DNA of 64,000 nucleotides from Turritopsis dohrnii (GCA_027922465.2 BQMF02000022.1:186001-250000), one strand, 5' to 3'; positions 34,597 to 47,324 are shown, counted from the stretch's first letter. Numbers and translations are program-made. The notes: generated from the letters alone by a model not told the origin.

Positions 34597-36146
34597 CAGC
34601 ATGCATACATAATGAAGTGTATAATCCCTTAGAAAAAAGTTTATTTTTGACAATGAAAAGTAATCACAATAACATCTTTTATCGAATTAAAATTACAAGC
34701 ATGTCATGCTTAAGTTACGGAAATCTTTTAACAACTTAGTTGTTTCTTGTTTTTTTTTTCAAAATAGGTTTTTTTTTCTTTTGGTTCTTACAAAATTTCT
34801 TTAACAAAATCTTATTTTGATTATAAGATACGTATCCATGGTTGCAGTTCACACATTTCTTTTGTTTGTAGCAATACTTTCTGATATTACTTGTTAAGCC
34901 TTATTTACACGTTTTAAAAAGTATATTAGCATTTAGTGTGAGTTTGGTCTAAGAGATAACAAAAAGTAACAAAGTTTTATGTAGTTTTTCAGCTCCGTAA
35001 GTACATCTATTTGGTTTGCATATTTCCAGTTAGTGTCGCCACCGCTACACTATGCCACAAGGTTACACTGCTCATTAAATAATTTGTTGTCTTGTAAAAC
35101 TTAAGTATTTACACTTAAATATTTGATTTTCGGCACGATCTTTCTTCACTGCATACAGATACTTTGATCACGATTTGTATTTGAAATATTGTGTATTGTT
35201 TGCCATACATAAAAGACTGCCTTTGTCGAAATATTTAAAGTATGCCACTAATCAACCAAAAACATTTTTACAAAAATCCTTAAATTACAAAATGTTTGGG
35301 CGGAAAGTTTTCTTTTTTAATGTATAGCTTGTTGTGTGTAAAAATTGGAAAGCCTGAGCGCGGGGGCATTTTTAGCTAAAGCTACATGCTTTAATGTAAC
35401 TGATGATGACGTAAGCCGAAAAGCTTTTTACAATTTTAATACTTTTGTTTTCACTTGATTTGAAAAATGGCGAGCGTTTATAACACAATAGTAAATTCGA
35501 ATTTAACATTCATCTAATATTAAAACATAATAGTAAGTTGATATATTTTCAAATTCGCATTTGTTGCTGATGGAAGGATAGGAGGTTTTACAGTAGTCGC
35601 TATATTAAACAAACAAAAATACAAATCGAAATGAAACGAACTGAAAATATGAGGAAATGGTTGACCATTAAAAGCACTTTGTATAAATAAAATGTTAATC
35701 GTAATAAAATGATAAAAAATTAACAACGAATAACAATAGCCGAAGACACCTGTCACATCCGACCTCCCTCGAAATTTGAAAAATTCAAGTGTGTATAGAC
35801 CTTTCCCTAATTTTTGTTTAAACACCGTGTGATAACCTAGCCTCTAAGTTTCGCCTCTTTTTCAAACTCTTAATTACTTCTAATTATTCCACTGGGGAAC
35901 TGAAAGAAAGAGTAACTATTCTTACTGAGAACATTATGAAATTAGAAAAACAATAAAATACATAGAAACGAGGCTGTTTATAATGCATTACTATTATTAC
36001 AATGCATTATTATACTATTATTATAAAGCATCATTTATAATGCATTTTAAAGATGCTAGAACTTTTAATTTTCAACATTGCAAAATTCATGTGAAAAAAT
36101 CATGTGAAAACCTTTCCACTAAGCAATAATAGCATCCGACAAATTT
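34594..36146. other. non-coding stretch 3' of the large membrane gene
   Basis: AT-rich. It would contain the 3' UTR of the minus-strand gene. The frame 35825-35520 shows no family. Confidence 0.45.
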
Positions 36147-39100
36147 CTAAAACATTTTCTGAATAAAGAGCTCCTGTGTTTTTTTACAAGCAGTTAAACC
36201 GTGTGTATACAAAGTGAACACGATTAAAAACAAAATTGGATTCAGGACCTGCTCTATATAAAAGTACATCTGTAAGATTGACTGCACAGAATCAATGTCA
36301 CTTATTCGGTGAACATATATAAAAGCTCGAAACAAATTCACACTAGCCAACATGGTTAAAAGGAGCACCGAGACAGCATCTGTTTTGTTCACTAGACTGT
36401 CTTTATACGGTTTTACTCTCATCGTGATGTACAGGAAGAAAGCCAATATCGGAGAAACAAGAGCAAGTCGAAAGAGAGGATCGATGTTATACACGGTAAT
36501 ACAGGCAATAATCAACCTTTGGAACAGCGCCCAAGAATGCCAGCATATGATGTTGCCAAATACATCCTTTCGAAATGGCTGTTCAAAGAGATCAATAATC
36601 GCAGATTTTAATTTATTGTCTTTTGCAGCAATATAACCAAACTTTGTATTCCATTTTGCAATATAATAAAGAGGTACCAAAACTGGAAATACGGTGAACC
36701 AAAGAAACCGTTCCACCGTTATTATATTTGCTTTCAACAATTTTAATGAATACAAAAGAGTTAACGGAAATGGGACGATCCACAAACAGAGAAAGATACC
36801 AGCGGCATACTGCCAGATGTGCCAGCATTCCATTTCACCATTAACATATAATACTTTGATATTTCCAATTTGCACACAGTTGAGAGATACGAGGATGAAG
36901 GTGGCCATGACTTTGTATCTGAATATAAGTAATCGTAAAAAGCAAGCGTAGAGTCGACCCAAAAAAGAAATCACTCCCGGATCAGTTTCTGATAGCTGTT
37001 GATCCAAATGATGTGGAGTTTTGGAAATATCATCATCATTGGCTTGTTGATTATCTGCATTCTCGGTTGTTTCATGTTTATCTGAAGTTTCCTGATTCAC
37101 CAGATGTAAAACTAACGTCAATGCCAACACAGGAAAAATCAGTGCAATAGTGAAAATAAAATCTCGGACAACGAACTTTGCATAATCATCAAAATTATAG
37201 TAAGGACACAAGTGGTAAGGTACTTGAATCATTTCCAAGTTGAAGATGTCCATCAAATATGAATCTACGGGAGCGTTAGAATATGCAGGTCCTAATTCGA
37301 TAGAGATTAAGTTCTTTATTTGATAAAAGCCAACAATGACTGTGAGAAGTCCGGAATAGCGACACTGATCTTCTTCGACTTCATGAGCTGATGTTAATTG
37401 ATTCGGGATTATTACTGTATCACTTGCAACGTACGAATTGCTACCGTCGTTGACAATCAAGCTTTTCAATTGGATTTCTGTTGTGTTTTGTTCCTCTTCA
37501 TCCGACTTTGTTTTAGTTGGGAACAGTTTATAACAGTTCAGCAAATAGGCAAGTTTCTTCAGCCAAATGCCCAATGTTTTTAATTTGTCCAAATATGCGA
37601 CTACAGCAATATATGCGAAAGCAGAAATTATGAAAATTAACCAGAAATAGATAGCATGCTTGCATTGCGATACAGGAACACATTTACTTGAGAAACAATC
37701 GACCACAAAACCGTCTATGCACTTGCCGCATAACATACCATGGCGATTATGGTTACACGTGTTGTAAGATTGACATGGTTTCGATTTTTCAGAGCAACAG
37801 TATCCCGCAGGACATGGAAGAAATGTCACCACACCATTTGAAGAGTTGAGGCATCCCCAAAAATTATCGTTGCTGATGATACTGCCAACACAAGTCCCAC
37901 CGCTTGGGCAAGGCTTGCATTTCAGGTTATTTGGACTGCCGTGGATAACCCATTCACTTTTGGTTTCAGTAATAAATCCTTTATTAATCTTCTCAGAATA
38001 ATACTTTAAAGAAAAATTTGCTTCATTATCGGTGACTGAGTAAGTTTCTTTTTGACATGGCTTGCATCTGTATTGAAACATAAATGCACTTTTAGTAGCC
38101 ATGACGTAACTTGGGTGACTGTTACGAGGACACGATAGAGTTGAATCAGCATAACCGAAAACATTTGAAAATTCGTGTTTTTTGTGATTTATTTCGATGA
38201 TTGGTAGCTCCATTTCCGGTTCAGTCAAGATCAGATTGACTCGTTTGATATCGGCAGTTACGACTTCCTCCCCATTGATTTCTACTGCAGGCATCCGTTG
38301 GCTGGATGAAGTGATATTGACATCAATCATTGTCATCTTTAAATTGGGGTTTTCATAGTTTTTGAATAGGACTGCATTTTCTAACACAATAAATTCTGAC
38401 TTTTCTATTGCTAATTCACTGTTTGTTGATTTAATACAATCTCCTGTCAGATTTACCTGGATGTTGAATATGTAAACAAATCCTTCAGTGAAATCGAATG
38501 CTTGCACAAATTTGGAGTTACTGATTTCGAGGTTTGTAATGGATACAAAAGTGTTTTTAAATTGAAATCCTGTTAATACTGTCACATTAATGATTTCTAT
38601 ATCTGTAAAGGTTAATTTCTTATTGCTGTATACCGGTGGATCAGGTATACGACGAAATCCTCCTCTATATTGATACCACAAGTTCGATGGGACTTGAGTT
38701 TTTTCGGTGGTGGAATAAAATGTTTCAGTTTCATTGATAAATCTCTTTATACCTTTTGTAAATTGTGAATTTTGAGAAAAAAGTAAAATATAATCCGATT
38801 CTGTATTTTTAATGTATAATTTGGAAATCTGCAATCTCTGAAAGTTTGGTATAAAAATTACAGCTAAACAAATCAAATTTGTTACATGCACTCTTGTAAT
38901 CGATACAGATTCTGCATTGTCTGATCTAATGATGACATCATCACTATGGACATTTATGATGTTTACCTGCGACACGTTTAAGTTCTCCAATAAGTCGGAA
39001 AAAAACGATTTTGCTGCAGCGTATGTTTTTGAAAGTTACATAGGATAATAATGCCGATTTCACTCTGGACATAGAAAATATGTCTGATGTGACACTTCCA

Positions 39101-40599
39101 GTTTCATATATCATATTCGACACATAGAGATTGTTAATTCGATCGAGCTGAAACATTTTTGATCTGAACGATGCTTTGTTGATATATGTGTTAGTTATTG
39201 ATACCGAATGGATACTCGATAATATAACAGCTGTGTCAACTGATTGGTTAATCATATGCATCCCTGAGATATAGAATTAAAAGCGATTACAGCGAAAATT
39301 CTTGCGGCCTTTTTGCGGATAAGTGCGCTAGAGATAGTCAATGATTTTCCTCTCACTAAAACAGCAATGGTGGTTTGCAATGATGCGTCTATGTCTATTT
39401 CTGACATGAAGAATGTTTTTACATGATTCATTCGGAAAATATTATTTGACGCTTCTGCATTTTCGAAATTGATGTTCGATAAGAATGTAGACCTCGCATA
39501 ACTCATTTAAAATCAGATATTGATATGATCCACATGATACGTTGATGCTTGCCACGGTAACATTATTAACTGTGTATACATAGAGAAATGCTCGTGAACT
39601 CTGAACATTTTCTAAAGTTATGTTTGACACCAATACTATATCAGGGTTAACCAGCTGGATGACATCATAAAATGTACTGTTGAGTAAATTTACATATGAT
39701 ATTTTGATATGGTTGGTATGAATTCCGAAGAACTCCCACCATGCTTTCAAGTTATAACTTGTGTCTGTATTGTCCACTGTGATGAAACCTTTACCAGTGA
39801 CATCTTTGAGCACTACATCTCTTACAGTGATAGTGGGATTACTCGTAGAATAAAATGGTCGATGTTGGCTCGAGGACAAGAAATATGCAATGTCTAGTTG
39901 GCTCCCTGTAATATGACGGATGAGGACATCGTTTACATTTTTCAGCGTAATAACCCTACGGCACTTCACTTTGACAAATTGGCAGTATTGCATGGTTAAA
40001 GAATCGGCATTGACGATAGAAATTTCAGAATTATTAGTGAATATCGTATCACTAATTATAATGATAACGTTCCTATCAGCATCAAAGTTGCCTATGAATA
40101 ACCCAAAAGATATAAACGTACAGTTGTGAATGAAAATATTAACAGCTCCTCGATTAACGGGCAAACGTTTTCGTCCGTATCGATACGGAGATGCAAATCC
40201 TACGGCCGGAAAGGTATGACGTTTCGTGGATTTGAGTAAACAGTTTGTAATATTTATGCGGAGTATTTTGTGTCTGCTGAAGAGAAGCCCAAATTCTGCA
40301 ACAATGACATTAGAAACAAATATTTCTGCTGTCTTCAAATTTCCTTTCATACGAAATAAATAGTAAATACTGCCGTTTCCTTCAACGGTCGGCCGACAAC
40401 CATTCTGGACGATTCCTTTTATTCTCACTGGAGATACAAGCAGTGGAATGGATTGATTAATCACGTATTTGTCACAATCGTAATTCAGCAACGCCACTGT
40501 ATCATTTCCTTTGACCTTTGTACGAAATGTAGCTATACTCCAATGACTTGCATGGATGCGAGTGACTGCCACAATCGATGCTGTCTGTCCCATTCAACG
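36147..40599 (-). CDS. large multi-pass membrane protein with beta-helix-like ectodomain, frameshifted exon
   Basis: One long exon follows an acceptor (ACCATACAG) at 40600. It opens in a frame reading NGTDSIDCGSHSHPCKSLEY, then shifts at about 40500 into the frame that runs to 39442. It continues in two short frames to 38944 and then in a 947-codon frame to 36147. The ectodomain (about 800 residues) is full of short Ile/Val/Asn strands such as VSNITLENVQ, suggesting a pectate-lyase-like beta helix. A Cys-rich region follows (residues about 287-443 of the last frame, e.g. CKPCPSGGTC, CGKCIDGF). About ten membrane segments lie between residues 445 and 930. The last ones include PYKDSLVNKTDAVSVLLLTM, reminiscent of TRP-like C-terminal regions. 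No signal peptide is in this exon, so an upstream exon is needed. Similar architectures occur as unnamed proteins in several invertebrates (from memory). Role unknown; a receptor or channel-like surface protein is only inference. Confidence 0.6.
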
Positions 40600-40609
40600 C
40601 TGTATGGTA

Positions 40610-41678
40610 GACATGACAAGCGGTTGCTGCATAAAGAAATTCAGTTTAATGTAGTTTGTTTGAGATTCTTACAATAATGTTTCCTGGGACTGCTCATTGA
40701 GTCCTTCCCTTATTTCGCATGAAGAATATTTTTGTACTTCCTAGTCACTTCAACTTCCTTACGAAAAAAGTCTATAGTGTAAAGTTTTAAATGGGAATTT
40801 TGATTTATGCATTAATGCCTCATTTTTCAACTCTGTTTTCTGCTAGGGTCGAGTCTTGAAATTCGGTACGAAGATAAACTCCTCAAAAGAGAGGTTTTAC
40901 CGCTTACTATGTTTCGCACTGCTGACATCACGAGTTGTCATAAGTCAAATTTGAAACTCCTGCCTCCCGTAGAAACTTGGTATACTAACAGTGGAGCTCT
41001 ATAGAAATTATTGCGTTACATTTTCATCTGTGAACCCATAACATGGTATCCAACAGGCAAAAAAGGTGACAGATAAATAAACATTCCATATTTATTTGGG
41101 ATACTTATGACTGCCAAGTAAACTTTCATTTACTGAATGATTTAATGATGCCAGTTACTAACCTGCCTTAATAAAAGCTTCCACTGCATAAATGCTTTTG
41201 TCAAAACTTTTTGTATAAAATTTTGCTAAAGATTCTGAAAAACAACTGATTTTCTTTAACGACACACCGAATTGTATTGCATAATGGAAAAAAAAACACA
41301 TGCCAAAAAGTTCTTAGTGATGAAACATTAATTTCCAATCGATTCTTTTTATAAAAAAAATTATAATATTACCACTCAACTAAGCTGTTCTTAAATCGAG
41401 ATACACAGTTTTCATGCGGAAAAAATTGTAAAACATGTGACTGCCCCCAAAGGTATTAATATTAGGGTGAATTATTTCATTTTATTAATAAGAAACCGTG
41501 ACATTGAAAAATGAATAAATAATGTTTTTGTGTGTCATTATTTGCCTGCATGATCTCCTGCCAGTTTTCAAGACTTAGTTCCGAGCGGAAGTAGATGCTT
41601 TAACTTTGACTCGTGATTTCATCATGATTTCAGCAGTACCAAAAAACAGTCAGTGGGGGAAATTCCCCTTTTGAGGTA
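40610..41678. other. non-coding stretch, possible upstream intron of the large membrane gene
   Basis: No recognised coding sequence. The missing 5' exon of the membrane protein should lie to the right of 40600. Confidence 0.4.
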
Positions 41679-41752
41679 CCGTATTCTCTCTAATTAGCGC
41701 TCTTCTCCAATAGGTACCCCTCTCTAATAAGCACTTATTAGAGAGAATACGG
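41679..41752. mobile_element. 74-bp hairpin MITE
   Basis: CCGTATTCTCTCTAATTAG at the left is repeated inverted at the right end (ATTAGAGAGAATACGG), flanked by TA on both sides. The middle is CCAATAGGTACCCC. It is a very small TA-flanked hairpin without coding capacity. Confidence 0.65.
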
Positions 41753-43395
41753 TACTTTACCTTCACACAAAATTGAAAGACACGATCATAACAGGAAATA
41801 GGCTTTTTCACTAATATTAGAAGATTTCTTTCTGGAAAGTTATGCATGCATTAGACAGTGTTTTTCCACGGGGCGTTACACAAACCTGAAAAAGTTTATA
41901 GAGAAAGCTGTTTATTAAGTTTTTTCAATCTGCAAAATCGAACTCAACAAAACATACGAATTTGAAATCAAAGTTATTCACTTACATTGAAAAATTGACA
42001 AGATAACTAAACAAGCCAACGGATAAACAAAAAAATCTTTCAACATCCTAAGGAAATAACTTCACTACGACAATGTCGTTTTTAAAAATGTTCCAATGAA
42101 ATACTTAAAAGGGAAGTTTGGTCTAATTTTACACTGTTGTTTTTTCATTCCCCAGTTTGTTATCCTTTGAAAATTAAGAAAAACACTTTTTGAATTTTTG
42201 GAAAATCTGTTTTCGTTCAAACCTTATTAATTCTTTCAGATGCTGATAATGCTCATAATATGTTTTAAACAGATGTGTAGAAAAATCGTTTACGTAAAGA
42301 AAACTTAATAGAAAGAAAGTTTCATTCTATTTAATAAAACCTCGTTATCGATCGGAACCTCGTTATCGATCGGTGTATCAAACAGTCACATTGATTTCAC
42401 TTCAAAACATTTACACCTATGTTCAAATACTGGATATTGGTCATTCTCGTCAGAAAGCTTAAAGTCATAGGGGTGGGGTGATTTTTCCGATTTCACCAAA
42501 TATTTTCTTCTTCACAAATCTACCCTCTAAATTATCAAAAGCGCAAGAATTTGTTGTGCCAAGAGTGGCCATACAATAAAACGGAATCAAGCTTCATCTT
42601 TCTCGATGGTGTTTCTTAAAGTTTTACCCTGTAGCCTGTATAGGTCGTCTGTTCTAACAGCTTATCCTAACGACACATATAAGTGCAGCTTTTTCTAAGT
42701 GCGCTTTATCTGATCATATTTTCCATTTCTTAGATGTTTTGCTTTTGGAGATGAGTATGGAATTGCTAGCAGTAGATTTTATAATGCTTCCGCCTGGTCC
42801 GTGTGTATACACTTTACAATTTTGAATAAACTTTCAGATGTTTCAGGTGTCTCTTTTGGAAGCAGTGAAGGAACATAAAATGACTCTACAGTCGGCAATA
42901 CATTTCGTTCTCAAATGGTTCTAATGTAGTTTGAAACATCATCAATAATTTCTCTTGTGATTAATAATAGCGACCTTTCCGACAGTTCGAAGAGTTTCTT
43001 TTCGGTTCCGGCAATAAGAATGGGAGAGCATCGCGCATGTGCATAATTACAGTGATGGAGGGCTAAAAAGAAAAAGCACACGCTTTATTTATTCTCTGCG
43101 TTACAGAAACGTACACATGAGGTAAACTCAACCCACTAATCAATTTGTTTCCTTTCATGTCACCACAAACGACGAGAGAATCAATACCGGAACAAATTTA
43201 AAGTGAAAATCGAAGCACGTAATTTCGACTAATCAACCGAACAAGTTCCGAAAAGAGAACCGAAGGCGGAGTACAAGGAAAGCAGCCTAACTAACACAAA
43301 CATTCAAAATACAATAACGATAAAGACCAAAGAAGATGAACCTTACAAATACGACTATGGACTATGTATCCCATGATACGACGAAGCGAAAACTA
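41753..43395. other. non-coding stretch, nothing recognised
   Basis: Contains a 19-bp direct duplication near 42338-42372 (CCTCGTTATCGATCGG twice). From about 42900 the sequence becomes less AT-rich towards the small gene at 43.4 kb. TTTATT at about 43084-43089 could be its poly(A) signal on the minus strand. Confidence 0.4.
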
Positions 43396-43659
43396 TTAAT
43401 GACGACACACAAAATAAAGTCGCTGTAAAGCTTCAGCGGTTCTTATACTTCGAGAACATACGGTGCTGCACTGGTTCCAAGGGTATGTTTCTCCCCAAGC
43501 GGGAGTTTTGTGCATCCGGCGTACCGTTTCGCCAAGAACGATAATGAAACCAAGCACAGCGCAGAAAGTAGATGTCGTCACACGGGCATTTTCGCTAAAA
43601 ACAGTTTTAAAACACGAACACTTGGCGATGTACGTCCTGTCTCGAGCAAATACGAACAT
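43396..43659 (-). CDS. small Cys-containing protein, candidate gene
   Basis: An 87-residue frame in DNA of more even base composition than its surroundings. A hydrophobic stretch (FCAVLGFIIVLGETV, residues about 32-46) could act as a signal anchor. The last 40 residues hold three cysteines (CSTVC and FVCRH). A TATA box lies 46-52 bases upstream. An earlier ATG 9 bases upstream in another frame opens a 19-codon frame, so the start is not certain, and splicing may change the N-terminus. No family recognised. Confidence 0.4.
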   Translation of the reverse strand: MFVFARDRTYIAKCSCFKTVFSENARVTTSTFCAVLGFIIVLGETVRRMHKTPAWGETYPWNQCSTVCSRSIRTAEALQRLYFVCRH

Positions 43660-43704
43660 TCTCCATTAATATATGTCTTGTTTTCACTTATCAGGGAGGG
43701 TGGC

Positions 43705-43711
43705 TTTTATA
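43705..43711 (-). promoter_or_regulatory. TATA box upstream of the small Cys protein frame
   Basis: The minus strand reads CCTATAAAAGCC. The distance to the ATG at 43659 leaves room for a transcription start about 30 bases downstream and a very short leader. Confidence 0.5.
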
Positions 43712-43929
43712 GGAAAAAGACAAGAATGATAATATAAATAATCTTTAAGTTTTATGTCAAATTCGGGGTCGATGTCAAACGAAACAACAATGCTCCTGTG
43801 TATTTGCTCTAAGCTAGACTGGCAAACTCATTCTTGTAAGTATTTTCAATAGCCATAAATTTGAGGTAAGCTTGTCTAGCTAGTTGGGAGCTATATACTT
43901 TTAAAAATGTTTTTATTGTTTTATGCAAT

Positions 43930-45180
43930 GTAATTTTATGTCAAGTAATTTTTCCAGTGCTATCAGATAGCTGTGCAATAAGCATGAAATTTGCGCATGC
44001 GCAGTAAAAGACTGTTAATACAAGCAAAATCATTCATAATTAGGCAAAACACATGAACGTCTTCATCAATTAGCCTTGCAAGGATTGTGAAGTGTCCATA
44101 TAGTAAAACCCAAAATTGCGCATGTGCATTAAAAATGCTAATGCGAGCTAAATAAGCCATAGGAAAAACTCATGAAGGTATTCATTAGATAATTTTTCAA
44201 GTGCTATCAAGTGGTCATATAATAGAACCCAATTTTGCGCATGCGCAGTCGAAAAAGTTGTATAAAATAAAGACAGTATAAAAATAATAATTCAAAAATA
44301 ATTCAATGAAGTTTAACAATGAAAACCAAAGAAGTTAAGAAGTTTGAGAGATTTTCAGGATATCCTGCATTGAAGGATGTTAGAGCGTGACAGATTTTCT
44401 TATGCAAAATAGATGCGACCTTACTTTTACTTCAACAGGTTCGCGTAATTGGTATCTTTTATGTTAGTGTGAACCCATTGCATTACAAAAAAAATCTCAT
44501 GACGCAAATCTAGAATAACCATCTGGCTTAGTCTCGTTATCAAAAAATATCCAGTTGTAATAATTCTTACAGCTTCATATACTTAGCTTCTCGTTGGAAC
44601 AATTTTCATTGGCATAATATTTTAAATGGCATTATTGACGAAATGACTGTATAAGCGGCAACTTCCTTCTCTGATAGTATACGTTGCAGGGAACTGACAT
44701 ATGCTTATAGTAAGAACTTCTTTTCGATCAAAAATATTACATAACATATTACACAACACAAGAAAATAATAGCCTGACTTTATAGACTTTTAAAAGTTAC
44801 TTGGTTAAGACCTTCGAGCATTTTACCTAAGTATGGTTCATTTGGCTTCGCACGCATGTGCCCACTTGGGTTCTATTATATGGTCACTTGATAGCACTTA
44901 AAAAATTATTTAATGAAGACCTTGTGAGTTTTGCCTATTAATGGCTCATTGCGCTCATATAAGCGTCTTTTTAACTGCACATGCGTGATTTTGTTATTTT
45001 TTTGTTATATGGCCACCTGATATCCCTTGAAAAGTTACCTGGTGAAGATCTTCATGTGTTTGGCCTAATAATGGCTCATTAATGGCTCATTCCAAACTTA
45101 AAGGTGTTTATTACATTTGTCGCTGATTTTTACTATATTTGTCGGAGTTACTACATTTGTCGATGTAACAGCAGTTAGGC
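43930..45180. repeat. inverted array of GCGCATGCGCAGT monomers with a terminal minisatellite
   Basis: From about 43940 to 44255 there are three direct units of about 120 bp with GCGCATGCGCAGT, AATTAGGCAAAACACATGAA and CTATCAGxTGGxCATATAAT. From about 44810 to 45095 similar units lie in the opposite orientation. The block ends in an inverted GTAGTAA minisatellite at 45105-45170 (CTACATTTGTCG). Together these form a fold-back structure around a 550-bp middle with no gene. Confidence 0.65.
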
Positions 45181-46494
45181 AAATGCAAATATAAATATTA
45201 AAGTCTAACTGGTTATGTTTCACATAATTTTAACGACTTTCACTTATTATACACCAGTCAGTTTAAAAAGCTTTTGAAAGTATCAAATTCCAGAATTTTT
45301 CTATTCAAAAAACCCTATGCGGAGAACAGGGAAACAGCATGAAATCCAAATCTTCTATTATTTTCGTTTTCAAGACTATCTACTTACTGACATGCTAACA
45401 ACTTTAACGCACCAACAAAGGATTGACGTGGCTAAACACATCTTTCATCAACAGACCCATTTGATCGCTCAAAAACAGCATGTTGTTCAGACTGTGACAA
45501 AATATTCCACCTGTTTACCAAATAAGATCGTAAGATCGTAGACAGTCGCTGCGAAAGTTGTTGGAAGAAATACGGCAACCTGCAAAGCAAACTGGCGAAG
45601 CTAGCTCTATCACACTGTCAGCCAATGACATCTTTGGCAAAGTTACTGCTGACTTTTTATTCAGTTAATTGTTGGACGGAAAAATCGATTCTTTAAACCC
45701 TTATAGAAAACTTTAGAGGAACAACAGTGCTATTTTTAAGTGTTGATTAGCTGGTATGGACCTAATTTCTTCCCAAACAATTAAAAGTGAGATCGAAAAA
45801 GTTTTTCCTTTTATACTATGGCAAGGAAAAGTAAATTGTCGGACAGAATCGATAGAAATTGATATTGAACAAAACTAAGGGTTTTTTAGCTATTCTATTG
45901 AAAATAATATGAAGTTCCATACGAGATATGTCTAAAATAATAACTTAGTATATACTAGACGATATCAACAAACTTTCTAATAAGCACATAATCAACATGT
46001 AGCGATATAAGCCGAAATTCACCCTTATGGAAGTTTTGTCGGATGGAAGCAATGTTGACTCATAAAAGTATATATATTTTTTTGGAAAAAACGACCTAAT
46101 TCTTATTCTTAGAGAGTGTCTCCAACATACTGCCATGATAAAAGGGGCCAATTGTTAAGATATTAACGTACCATTTAATCAGCTTCCGTCCGACAATAAA
46201 ATACAGAAAAAATGGAAAAACTGTAATTATCATACGTTTTGAAAGATGAAAAGGCAAAGATCATTAGCTATTTCCATCAAGGCGTAAATGCAAAAGACAT
46301 TATAATTTTATACCAATAGGAAACCAGGAAAAGCTGTAAACTGACTTATATCATTCAAAACTTCCGTTACAAAAAAATCAAAGGAACATCGAATACAACA
46401 GAAACAAGAAATGCTTTGGATATTTACAAATCGCGTTAAGGAAGACTTTTAGATCAACATCAAAAATTATATGTTTATGCACGTAACTTATATA
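45181..46494. other. non-coding stretch with GTCGGACGGAA-like motifs
   Basis: Variants of TTGTCGGACGGAA occur at about 45671, 45838, 46026 and, inverted, 46186. The frame 45317-45541 (Gln/His-rich) has no recognised family. The same motif recurs at 60.5-60.84 kb. Confidence 0.45.
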
Positions 46495-46926
46495 CAGGGT
46501 GGGCCAAAAAAAACCCGGCCCCCTAAAGAAACATTAACTCAAAACAAAGTAAAGGTAAAAACATGGTAAGAAATTTTAGGACTGTTTTTTAACATATCCA
46601 AAACAACTTAGAAAAATATTTGGCTGTAAAATGGAATATTAAAGAAGGTATAATAAATTATCGGCCCCTTACTGAATATTCAATGAAATACTTTTAACTG
46701 AATTTGACGTCAAAAAGTTAGTGCAATACTCATGTATAACTAACTATGCACTTTTCTTTTTTCTTTTCTTACCTTTTTATTTTAACAATTTAATGTCTTC
46801 TTCTCAATATAGAGGCTTCTTTTGTAGTTCAGTAAACAAAAGATCAACAGACATGGCGCCAGTCACTTTTTTCAGTCAACAAAGTAAAATAAATACTACA
46901 TAAATGCTACATATTATCAAAAGATC

Positions 46927-47304
46927 TTGCGTAGTCAATTACGAAATATTCGAAAAATGTCTGGTAAGCAGTTCACAATCCAACAAGATGGGGCAAGAAG
47001 TCATACAGCTAAAACCACGTTGGATTTTTTGAGGAAGAATGTTCCCGATTTCATATCGAAAGATTGGCCAGCTAATAGTCCAGATTTGAATCCCTTAGAT
47101 TATTCTATTTGGGGAGCATTAGAAGAACTTGTGTATCGATCAGGATATGAAATTTTTGACACCGAGTCATTAAAATCTGCAATAAAGAAAGCATGGCAAG
47201 CTCTACCGCAAACTTTGATTAACAAAGCAATAGATCAATGGCACAGTCGTTTATCTTGTTGTGTGCAAAATGAGGGAGGTCATATCGAACATATGTTCTC
47301 TTGA
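46927..47304 (+). pseudogene. mariner-class transposase, C-terminal part
   Basis: The frame contains FTIQQDGARSHTAKTTLDFL, with the second catalytic Asp in QQDGA, then WPANSPDLNPLDYSIWGALE. The third acidic residue is expected in this block; a Glu in ALEELVY fits. It ends with VQNEGGHIEHMFS, the usual terminus. The N-terminal DNA-binding half and the first Asp are absent, so it is inactive. Confidence 0.75.
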
Positions 47305-47324
47305 ATTATGTATTTATTTATTAC

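Noticed and set aside
36352..37583. Plus-strand frames within the membrane gene
   Set aside because: They are antisense to a long, motif-bearing minus-strand frame.
44010..45080. Possible bidirectional promoter from GCGCATGCGCAGT sites
   Set aside because: No gene begins nearby and the same sites recur in all monomers of the repeat family.
45317..45541. 74-residue Gln/His-rich frame as a gene
   Set aside because: No family, promoter or splice support; left as non-coding.
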